In this document: piece after piece, positions 49,011 to 58,590 of the stretch | Layout of the letters: each line of letters starts with the position of its first letter | Position numbering within the stretch: position 1 is the first letter of the stretch | NCBI GenBank assembly: GCA_030737875.1 | Contig: CM060918.1 | Span: 883,976,403-884,040,402 of the forward strand | Origin: Allium sativum | Taxonomy: Eukaryota; Streptophyta; Magnoliopsida; Asparagales; Amaryllidaceae | DNA length: 64,000 bases | Direction of reading: 5' to 3' | The notes under the pieces: generated by a model | The model's input: only the letters and a program-made list of their open reading frames with translations | Database searches by the model: none | Told to the model about the DNA's origin: nothing | Translations under genes and position numbers: made by a program

Positions 49011-52000
49011 CTTTTATCGACTATATGAACTGTGTAAAATATTCTCGTTTTAAAAGAAATTGTTTTATGATAAAAATCCTATTTTTGTCACCTATATGAA
49101 CTGTATAGAAAAATAGTGTTTTGAAATGAATTGTTTTACAATAAAAATCACATTTTTATTGTATGCATAAATCGTTGAAATGTGAAGCGTTAAAAATAGC
49201 CACTTATTCAAAATAAACATATATGAGTTGAAATATTCATTAATTAGCTAATGAAATGATTTGCACCTATGTATGTAACATTAGGATAAATGGTGTTTTT
49301 AAACCAAATAGAAATCAAATATGAAGTTGAATGGAAAATGATAAATGATAAGAACTGTATATATATGTACATGCATATTCATTGAACATGTTATAGAAAA
49401 GGGGCTAGAGAAGAGGAATAAAATTTTGTGCCCGACAAATAGGTACACATTTACTGTTTTGTTTGGGTGATGATTTTATGAGCCTGTTGGCTAGCCGCTT
49501 GGCATTTTCTTTTTCTTTTTGAGATTAGAAGGACCGGGAAAGCTATTTGCGATTTCCCGATGCTCCCGGTGCAGGGGAGGTTATGGCGAAATTTTCCAAA
49601 ATTTTAAGGCGTTAGTGAAATATTTGAAGTGAAAACGATATTGAAATCATTGAATGAACTATATTTATATAAATATATAAATATAAATAAAATTAAAACG
49701 AAACGAGGCCGTGCAGTTCGTATTTTGAAACTGTGATTTCAAACAACTAGTGCGGGAAATCCGACCATTGGATTTTCCCGAAACCTCAACCGTCGGGTTC
49801 GCCTTGGAATAATCTTTCCAACGGCACCAACCTTGTAAAAATCCAACGGTTGGATTGTCTGGAATGTTTAATTCAAATTTGAAGAAAAACAGCGCCAGAA
49901 GCGATTATATTTATATATATATAAATATAATTATATATTTAATCGAATAATGACGCTGCAGTTCGTATTTTGAAATCGAAATTTCAAACGATTGTACCGG
50001 GAGATCCGACCGTCGGATTTTCCCGAAACTGGAACCGTTGGATTCGTTTTGAAAAGACCTTTCTGATGATGTAAATTTTGCGAAGATCCAACGGTTAGAT
50101 TTTCAGATATGTGTAAATCAAATCTGAAGAAAAACAGCGCCACGGCCGCTTTATGGCCCGAAGCGTCGTTTTGAATAAATCAGCTATTTTAAAATAAATA
50201 AAAATAGCGATAAATCGTTATAAAATATTGGAAACGTTATGGAATGGAAATAAACTTAATTTGCTTGATTTATGTGATATTTGATGGTTGAATGTGTTTG
50301 GTGTGAAAATTACATTAAAGAACAAAATTGGTGTTGTCGAATAATTTAACCATTGAAATAAATTGAATTGAAATTCTAAATATACGTGAATTATTTGAGA
50401 AGGCCAATTTAATTCTCATTTCAAATAATTGACCGACGATTGAAAGTCGAAGATAAAGACGGTGGTCGAAGACCGGAGATCTTCACCTCGTTTGGATGGT
50501 AACCGAGGTCCTGATTGGGAGGCATCCCGAAATATGGATAATGAGTGGTGATCGTCCAGGCGTACGTGGTGATCGAAGGGTTTGCGAGGTATTTAGTGCC
50601 TCCGGTTTCGTTCAGACCCAGAACGGACTTGTAAATGGACAATGTGTCTGACATTGGATTTTATTCTGTGTTGATTGATCTCTATTAAATATACATCTGT
50701 TTGGCGGCGGAGAATTTATTCTTTTGCTTAACGCCCTTCTCTGAAACGCACGAGCTCAGAGGTTGTATATCGATGGACATTAGTCGCATGGCATGAATTG
50801 CCTGTGTGGCATGCTAAGATGCAGTGATCAGGGCTTCTGTTGAAAAGCAAAGTCTTGTGGTGATGATCAAAGCACCGCCTGTGTGGCGTAGCTTTGTGTA
50901 TAACGTGAATTCGCGAGCCTCACACCCCGGTATGAACCAGAAACGGGAGAAAGGACCTCAGGGAGGGCCTGCGTTTCCTCCTAGCTAGGGTGGTGTCAGT
51001 GACCTACCAGCCCTGACATTTATATACTTTTCACCTATGTGGTTGTTGCTGTTGCGAGGCGCCTCGGTTTGATCGGACGATCCGGGTCCGATGGAGTCAT
51101 TCGTTGGCTCGTTTACGCCCCAAAGGGCGGGGAAACGCATGGTTCAGGCATTTTAATCCACATCGGTGGACCGGCCCTGACGATCCTAAGGCTTGACAGA
51201 GTACTTGCCTAAGGCTCGGGCTATGCAGTCTCGAATTCGGTAAGGACTATCTTTTGCCTTGGTTCATGACGGAAATCCAATTTCCAAATACGACATCGTG
51301 CGATCTCGATTGTATATATATATTTGGCGACATAGTGGCATGGGACGCTCATGTCGCCTATGATTGATAGTTATGATTTGAAATTGTTTTCAAAACATAT
51401 AAACACTAGTAATAATATCAAATGCCTTTGTTTTATTCGTATCAAGCATATTTGGCCGTTATAAGGTAAAAACTATATCCTCCGGTTTGCGTTGCATTGT
51501 GTGATGGGAACTGAGTCTTATAACGGCTTCATTTTTATAAAAAGCATAGCGATGTTTAAAAGAAAGATTTGTTTTAAAGCACTGGCAATCCAATGGAGTA
51601 AACCCGTTCCACGAAAGTGGCGTGGTCCTGTGATTAGCCAATTATATATGTGTTGAGTGGATTTCTCATACCAGTCCCATGACTGACTCGTAGTTTGTTT
51701 CACTTTCAAACTCGGGTGCCCCTTTTTCCTACACGGGCAGCCTTGTATTCAGGTTTAGCTGGTTCTTTTTCTGGATAGCTGGAGCTGAAGATGGATTCTA
51801 TCATTATTTCTTTTTATGCTGTTCAGCTCCTATTGTACATATTTTGTTTATTTCCGCTGTAGACATTTATGTATAGCTGAACTGTATTTGTACTAAGTAA
51901 GATCCTGTATACTGTGTAACTCTGATGATTACTTTTATCCAGTATATTCTATTGTTCATTATCTGGTGTATTTATTTAATTTTGTTCTGCTATTATCTGA

Positions 52001-52062
52001 TTCTGTGTTATATTCCAAAGATAACCCTTGTTTCCGTCTGAACGGGATTTCGGGTCGTCTCA

Positions 52063-52067
52063 AGATT
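52063..52067. repeat. Target-site duplication AGATT (right, solo LTR)
   Basis: Pairs with 46172-46176. Confidence 0.93.
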
Positions 52068-52546
52068 TAACGTGGAAAAACCCTTTTCGGGAAAAAACTA
52101 CGGGAGAAAAGGCAAACTTTAATTAATGAATTGATGGAGTTTTACAAGCTGCTTTCATACAAACCATAGTAATCCAAATTTATATTCTACTTTCATGCAG
52201 TCAAATAAGGAGAGAAAGAGAAAATTAAGGATCTCCTTTATCCTTTAAACGAGTTTGCTGAAAATATCTCAATCGTGAGAGAAAATTAAGGATCTTCTTT
52301 ATCCTTTAAATGAGGTTGCTGAAAATATCTCAATCATGAGAGTAAATTAAGGATCTCCTTTATCCTTTAAATGAGGTTGCTGAAAATATCTCAATCATGA
52401 GAGTAAATTAAGGATCTCCTTTATCCTTTAAATGAGGTTGCTGAAAATATCTCAACCATGAGAGTAAATTAAGGATCTAGATAAGATCCTTTAGGTGACA
52501 TCGGCTGGACCAATTCTAATGAGAATTTCGGATCACATAATTAACA

Positions 52547-52551
52547 TACAG
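52547..52551. repeat. Target-site duplication TACAG (right, copia)
   Basis: Pairs with 20356-20360. Confidence 0.93.
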
Positions 52552-53309
52552 TGTGAATAATTGCATAAATGTCTGCAATTATTCACAAAAACTACTGATA
52601 TTTCAGCAATTTATTTTTATGCAGAATCCTTCCTTGAATATTTACAATTTTTTGAATTTTTTTTATATAGCAGGGCAAAAAACACGAAAATATGATGCTT
52701 TATTAAAACATGGACCTGATTTAAATGTGAAGTTAGAGAGGGAGCCGCTTTGAAAATAGGGATGCCTCCCTAATTTCCACTAATATAAATCAGCATCCTC
52801 TTGAATATATAAATTAAATTTTCAATATTAACCCTTAATCCTAATTAATGTTAACCTTACCTAAACCCCAATTAATGAGTACAATTTAATGGTGGACAAA
52901 AAATATATAAATGGATATAGTTAAAGTAATGAGACACACGAAAGTTATGTGGGTGATCAAAAGACATTAGATCAGGTAAGTAAACATAATATTGTATTAA
53001 AATTGGATGGCTGAACTTTAAAGTGAATTATTGTTAATTCTGATTGAATATTTATAAACGACATCAAGTAAAATCGCTGAAGATATAGTGCGCATGTAAT
53101 TGATAATGATCATGAACACGTTGTCGTTTGGATACAAAACAACATGGCTGATAATTTATTTCGGTAGGTATTGATTGTTTTTGTACGAGATGATGTATTT
53201 TGATGTGGCACTGTTAAACGACTATATTAAGTCAAAATAGTTAATATATAACGGCTAGAAATGCCTGAAAGTAAAGTGTACACTGTCATCTTTAAATGGC
53301 TATAGTTAG
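52552..53309. other. AT-rich stretch without recognisable gene
   Basis: Continuation of the DNA left of 20360. No open frame over 70 residues has a domain, and no repeat structure was seen. Confidence 0.5.
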
Positions 53310-53744
53310 TGTAACAACCCAGATTTTGGGAGAGTGATAGTTACGACTCAGTAATTTTGTTATTTAAAATATAGTTAAATTAAGATTTTAACGTAAAACT
53401 AAGTGCTTGTCTTTGAATTTCTACATGAAAATTCGGGACTTTAACTATTTTGTGCCTGTTCTAAATGTATTTATAAATGGAAATTCTTTTTGTAAATTTA
53501 ATTTTAATATGTGAACGTTTTGTTGAAAGAAACACAATTAACAAATTTAGAGCTGTTTAATATTACAACTAAAATAGACTTTGGGAAATGTTTTAATTAA
53601 CTAAGAAATGAATTATTTGTGTAATATAAGTTGTAAATTTTACTTGTTTGAATTTTAATTAACTTGAGTATTTGTTTAGATTGGTTTATTATGATTGATA
53701 TTGAAATTGTATTTAAAAATATACATTTAGAGAATTCAAATAAT

Positions 53745-53755
53745 AATTCTTTTAA
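53745..53755. repeat. SINE target duplication (left)
   Basis: AATTCTTTTAA here and at 53957-53967, an 11-base duplication typical of LINE-driven insertion. Confidence 0.8.
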
Positions 53756-53956
53756 TTTTTTTTTTTTTTTTGAAAACCCAGGAGAACCCGGCGGGCCGGT
53801 AAACTCCTGAGGAGGGTACAGTAAAGTCGTCCGCTAATCCAAACCCCCATACCCCAGGTAAATTTATGTAGGATGGGGAAGCGCATGGTAGGAATTGAAC
53901 TATCGACCTTTTACCAGGAGGTTATGCCTCCTTTCCATTGCGCCGCACCCACGGAC
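53756..53956 (-). mobile_element. tRNA-derived SINE
   Basis: On the minus strand it starts GTCCGTGGGTGCGGCGCAAT and has a tRNA-like A box (CGGCGCAATGG, 53935-53945) and B box (AGTTCAATTCC, 53891-53901). A short unrelated body follows (GGGGGTTTGGATTAGCGG...), ending in an A-tail (T-run on the + strand, 53756-53771). The 11-base flanking duplication supports retroposition. Internal RNA polymerase III boxes drive transcription of such elements, and a partner LINE supplies reverse transcriptase. It belongs to the plant tRNA-SINE group; the exact family is not determined. Confidence 0.85.
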
Positions 53957-53967
53957 AATTCTTTTAA
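53957..53967. repeat. SINE target duplication (right)
   Basis: Pairs with 53745-53755. Confidence 0.8.
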
Positions 53968-54590
53968 AATATTGGTTGCCACTTGTTCAATGGTTCTGGA
54001 TTTTTCTAGGAGTGTCCTCTCTTGTCTTTCACCCACTTTCCCCCTTGTATGAATCTCTACAGCGGTTTGTTTCGGGGGAGGCCACTTTCCCCAACAATCT
54101 ATTTCTCCTCAAATTTCAAAATCAATGGCCACCAATCGTATTTGGCTCCATCGCCTGTGCCGACGCCCGTCGCCGGAACCTCACAGCCCCCTCCACCAAA
54201 TATAATCGGCTTCATCCTAAATCAGCACCCCTCTCGACCGACTCATCCCTCTTTGTCTCTCTCTACTTCAAGGAACCCTGGCTACCGAAAGGTATGGACG
54301 CTCAACCCTGGAAGGGTACCCATCGGACCCTCTTTGCACCCACCGTTCCTCTTCCAGTTGGGCACTTCAGCCGTCCTCTGCCGTACCCGCATCGTGCTCA
54401 GAGCATGGCTACCGCGCACTTGAATCTAGCGGCTTCACTTCATTATTTCTTTTACTCCACCACTGAACCCGTGAGTCATCAAATAGAGCTCCGTCGTCTG
54501 TCTTGAAGACGCCGAGCTGTTGTAGCCTTCTCTCGGAAGCTCCAAAATCACCAAGGCGACCGATGTTGCTGTCCACTGAGAGTGGTAAGT

Positions 54591-56660
54591 ATATCTTACT
54601 GGTAGACTTGTTGCATGTCGGTTACTTGGAGCCTTCACAACTGTTTCAGTCGGTTTGGCTAAGTTAGTATGCCTGTCATTTGGTTGGACTGTTTGGGTTA
54701 AGATTTTATTATTGTTGAAGCATTTGGGCTACAAGCCTTTTAGTTGCACTATATAGAGTGAGGACTTCAGAATTGAACATCATTATCATGTTGTTCTTAA
54801 TCTTACTAAAGATAAAAATGGGAAATGTAATAATGGTAGGCTGACATTTGAAGTACCAAAATTATGCTTTTAACTACTAAATATTAAAATGTTGTTCTTC
54901 CATGAATTCTCAGTAATGAAAGAATCATGCCTTGCATTGTAAATCAACTATTGAGGTCCCTTATTGTTTTTGGTTCAAGTGTGTTTATTTATATTTGAGT
55001 GTTTATTTTTCATGTTCCCTGTTCTTGGAATTAGGTGCAGGTGTACATTCTCATCAAATTTACTAGCTACAAATATGTATGCCATGACCATGTGATGCAT
55101 ATATGCGAAACAAAACATTTGTTTTATAATGGGTTAGGCAATTATTCAGCTGTTATGCGCTCTAAACTTCTGGAAACATTTCTTAATGCTTTTGGTTTTT
55201 ATTTGTGATTTAGAGTTTACAGATTTCCTATAGTTTTTTTTTTTTTTTTCCTAATTTGACATTGTTTACTGACTTACTACAAATTATTTTTTTTGAACTG
55301 CACCAGCATTTGTACAACCATTTTCTAGCACAATACACTAAACTAGGTACATCAAATAAACCAAAATTAGAGTGCTTTATATTTTCTTTATTTTGGTTTT
55401 GGGCCTTGGACCTTCAGTTCATGTAGCCGTTTGTTTACTGTGCCGTTGCCAAGCCTGTATGTAAGGCAACGTTCAGTACTTGTAAAATCAATCTAGTATT
55501 ATATTGTGCAATATCAAAAGAAATATTTCGATGTTTAAATACTTTTCTTGCACTTCTGCATAGATTGAGTGAATATTTGTTGTATTATAGAATAACAACA
55601 TATTTAAATTTCCATCATGTACCTAAACATTGACATAGGAGTATTTGAAAAGTATAAACAGAAAACTGGTTTCCTGTGTGGGCCAGTATGCACCAGACGT
55701 GCATGCATGGAGCCATAACAAAAACTTGTCCATGTTTTACCTCAACTAAGTCAATAATTTATAAAATAAGAATGATAGATTTCGAAGAAGTATTTGACAC
55801 GTTTTGTTGCAGCATGTAGTAGTGCTCGTATTGCCTGAGGAAAGACTTAAGTAAAACTTTGTACTGAGTAAGGCCTAGAGTAAATGCATATGCACCAATA
55901 TGTAGTATGCTGTGAAAAAAATTTATACTGCACATGCGACAGCAGCGAACGCAAGTAATAATGATAATAACCTATTATGCTTGCACGAGTTAGTCAAGTA
56001 AATGGCAAATTAGTATCAATTCCCTCTTATTTGTCATGCATAGAGTCGCATATTTTGATACTGAACTTGTCCTTGTTTTTTTTAATTATGTTTGGTGCAT
56101 GTTATATCTCACATTGACCTTGCTACTGCTGCATGCTAGTTTTTGCTAGCCATGCTTTCTTCACGATCCTGAAACACTGTGAATTGCTTGATGTTATGGT
56201 AGTCGGTGCATTTGTGAAACTGAACCCGTTTGTTGAACTATTGGATGCCAGGCTTTGCACCTGTTGACACCATCTGCGAAAAGGTTGTCTGATTTGAAGA
56301 AAATAATATTAACATTGAGCTCTTTACTGTACATATACAATGCTACAATAGTAACTCATACATAAAATAAGAACCTCTGTGTTTCCTTTTTAGTTTGACG
56401 CCGCTGTTCAGTGATAGCTAGAGAACAAAGGCTGTGTCTTCTTCAAATGAAACATCTATTCGGTTTGCCAATGATTTTTCATGCATAAAGGTTTAGATGC
56501 ACGGTTGCATGTTTCTGGGTGTTTAACTACAGGAGCCTCAAAATAATATTCAAGTTTTACAGATTTAAAGGCTAGGCGTTTAAAAAGGAGACGCTCAAAG
56601 CTCGACAAAAGTTGTAATTTATTTAAAGAAATTTATGTGAAAAATCTATTTTTTTCCGTT
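54591..56660. other. Non-coding AT-rich stretch
   Basis: I see no open frame with a domain, no tRNA-like fold and no tandem repeat beyond T-runs (near 55231 and 55287). It could be the body of the LTR suspected at 53310 or an old intron-like leader. Confidence 0.45.
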
Positions 56661-56668
56661 GTATTAAT
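56661..56668. repeat. hAT target duplication GTATTAAT (left)
   Basis: The 8-base GTATTAAT is repeated at 57100-57107. Confidence 0.9.
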
Positions 56669-57099
56669 TAGGGCTGTTACAGTTAACCATTCAACCGCCG
56701 AACCATTTTAACCGTTCACACGGTTGCCGCCTACTACGGTAACGGTGACGGTTTTGGATTTTGATAACCGCGGTAAAATATACCAAACCACACATGATTT
56801 TTTTGTAGTATTTCGTAAAAAATATATGTATTTTTAATAACTTAAACTAGAGAAATAACATATCTATAAATAATTTGTGTTTTTATTTATAGATAACATG
56901 CATATGGATGGTTTGTTTCATAAATAAACAAACTAACTTTTAAGAAAAAAGTTTGAACCTGAATTATTTATGGATAACAACGTAAATTTACGGTAATGGT
57001 TGCGGTAAAGGTTAGACGGTTGCGGTAACGGTTATAAAATTTGCTAACCGGTTACGGTTGCCGTTAAAATTGGCGGTTACCGTAACCGTAACGCCCATA
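56669..57099. mobile_element. hAT-type miniature inverted-repeat element (431 bases)
   Basis: It is flanked by an 8-base duplication (GTATTAAT), the hAT signature. Ends are TAGGGCTGTTACAGTTAACC on the left and, reverse-complemented, TATGGGCGTTACGGTTACGG on the right, forming imperfect terminal inverted repeats. Subterminal regions are rich in AACCG/CGGTT and GGTTACGG/CCGTAACC motifs on both strands, as expected for hAT transposase binding clusters. It is too short to code for transposase, so it would be mobilised in trans. Confidence 0.88.
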
Positions 57100-57107
57100 G
57101 TATTAAT
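57100..57107. repeat. hAT target duplication GTATTAAT (right)
   Basis: Pairs with 56661-56668. Confidence 0.9.
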
Positions 57108-57599
57108 GCTGTAAACTCTGATATTTATATAAAATTTTATTTTGCTACTGTCGAGCACTGTGATTCTATGTGAAATTCCATTTAAACCCTGTAAGCCAAT
57201 AACAATCCGTTGTTTTGAACGCCTCGAGTTGGTTTAGCCACCGACTTGGGGTGGTCAAAATGGGTGTCGTTTTTGAATTGTTAAAATTGTTATGTATGAT
57301 TGTTCATATGGTTTGTCCCCTCCTTGAAGTCATAATATTTGTTTGGACTAAATAATCAGTATTATTATTACCATTTCAATGCACATTGATGACCATGTGC
57401 TTACACAAAAATACGTAAAAGAAAAATAGTGGAGTGTGGGAAGTTGGATTTGTAGGATGATGGGAATGTTGAAGATCATGTTGAATATCCGGATTTAACC
57501 GAGTATTTCACTACTAATAGAGTATGATTTAATGCTGAATTTATTCAAAATTTTCATACGTTAACGAGTTAGATTAAATTTATTTTCAGATAATGCAGA

Positions 57600-58590
57600 T
57601 GGTTGAATCAAATGGAGAAGTACAAGAATATTGTATGTAACGAGGGCTAAAATTCAACCGTATCATTATAATTAAACGTTCAAGATTTAAAAATGTTATG
57701 ACTAACATAAGATGTTCATGGATGTTCTTGCTATGTGAGATGAGTGGTGAATATTGTACCCACAAGGCAAGAATTATGTATCGAAAACCCAACAAAAGTG
57801 TAGAAGATCTAGAACTAAAAAAATTGTTGTCTGTTTGAGCTAAGTGCTATATGCCGAATTGATGAAAAGTGGACGTTAACCATATAAAATGGTTGTCATA
57901 ATCACAATCTTCCTTACCTACCTGATCGATCATGCTTATGTAGTAAAGTTGAAAAACAGTGAGTTGAAAATTGTTGAAAGTATGACTAATTGTGGAGCTA
58001 GATCACGCGAAATATTATCCACAATTAAAATAGAGTACCCTAAAAATCGATCAACAATTAGAAATGTGTACAATGCCAAAGTAAAATTGAAATTGATGAA
58101 TACCGAAGGGAGATCTGTAACCAACAGTTTATGGAACTATCGGTTGAATGCCATTACTCTGTGTTTTATAGAGTTGATCTGCGCAAGAATCATATATCCG
58201 ACCTATTTTTTAGTCATCCAAGGTGCATTGACTTTGCAAAATGCTTTCATCAAATTTTATTCTTGGATTGTACCTTCAAAACTAATATATACAAGCTACC
58301 TTGTTTTCACATGGAATCACATACGTTAATCAGTAACACATTCATAGTAGCACATGCTTTTATTAGTTGGAAAACCACAGAGTCATATATCTGGACTCTT
58401 GAATGTGTTAGGAGTCTTTACAGAGAAAATGAGCATCTTATATAACAGATGCTGAAGTCGCTCTTATTAAAGTTATATTGTCCATATTTCCATTTGGCCA
58501 TCATATCCTATGTGCATGGCATATCTCTAAAATTGTTCAAACAAATTGCAAGCCGAAGTTCATTAAGACTAAAAGAGAAATAATTGATGT
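57600..58590 (+). pseudogene. MULE (FAR1-type) transposase remnant
   Basis: In three frames the + strand gives, in order: NGCHNHNLPYLPD (end of the FAR1/WRKY-GCM zinc finger), DHAYVVKLKNSELKIVESM, ARSREILSTIKIEYPKNRST, IRNVYNAKVKLK, then after a frameshift DLRKNHISDLFFSHPRCIDF, FLDCTFKTNIYKLPCFHM and TTESYIWTLECVRSLY, then ITDAEVALIKVILSIFPFGH, ILCAWHISKIVQTNCKPKF. These are the ordered blocks of plant Mutator-like transposases, including the first catalytic Asp in LDCTFKTN and the C.WH block. Stops upstream of 57889 and at least two frameshifts make it non-functional. The C-terminal part (third catalytic residue, SWIM zinc finger) is absent. The left limit is approximate. Confidence 0.85.

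Larger units (their letters stand above)
46177..52062 (+). mobile_element. Solo family-C LTR, 5886 bases
   Basis: It begins TGTAACGACCCAG and ends GGGTCGTCTCA, flanked by AGATT duplications in a known empty site (the sister copia LTR). There is no second LTR, primer site or internal region between the duplications, so it is a solo LTR left by recombination between two LTRs. Internal features are a TATA box at 47045, a pyrimidine-rich start, a GC-rich leader with a donor at about 47349, a five-copy 127-base repeat (48397-49010) and the conserved segment at 50440-50640. The element strand is +, opposite to the copia host. Confidence 0.92.
20361..52546 (-). mobile_element. Ty1/copia element (Tork-like), defective, split by three nested LTR elements
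   Basis: LTRs of about 533 bases (20361-20893, and 46122-46176 joined to 52068-52546) begin TGTTAAT and end ATTAACA and are flanked by TACAG duplications. The minus strand encodes, right to left, Gag, zinc knuckle, protease, integrase, reverse transcriptase and RNase H, the Ty1/copia order. Insertions at 21719-32420, 35053-45431 and 46177-52062 each carry their own 5-base duplication. Removing them with one duplication copy each leaves about 5204 bases, a normal length for the lineage. The Gag start (LPLLDRNTRFSLWQVKMRAL) and integrase resemble TNT1/Tork elements. Stops, frameshifts and lost catalytic residues make it inactive. Confidence 0.95.
46122..52546 (-). repeat. 5' LTR of copia element, split by a solo LTR
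   Basis: 46122-46176 and 52068-52546 together reproduce the 3' LTR (about 533 bases), interrupted after 'CACACTAGATT'. The 61-base tandem array is in the right part (about 52220-52480). Confidence 0.93.
53310..54590 (+). other. Possible start of a diverged giant LTR (U3, GC-rich leader, donor)
   Basis: TGTAACAACCCAG at 53310 is the start motif shared by the family-C LTRs. About 0.7 kb downstream the AT-rich DNA changes to a GC-richer segment (about 54000-54580) ending in 'GAGAGTG|GTAAGTAT' (donor GT at 54585), the same plan as the solo LTR at 46177. A SINE sits inside. I could not find a matching 3' end or duplication, so the element call is tentative. Confidence 0.35.

Noticed and set aside
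53895..54506. 203-residue open frame on the + strand
   Set aside because: It starts inside the SINE and continues through a GC-rich, Pro/Ser-rich segment. There is no domain, and an overlapping frame (54022-54423) is also open, so the opening reflects base composition.
53310..56681. Complete solo LTR from TGTAACAACCC (53310) to GGGCTGTTACA (56681) with GTTAG/GTTAA duplication
   Set aside because: The right end belongs to the hAT miniature element, which has an exact 8-base duplication (GTATTAAT) and its own inverted ends starting at 56669. The LTR-end resemblance is coincidental.
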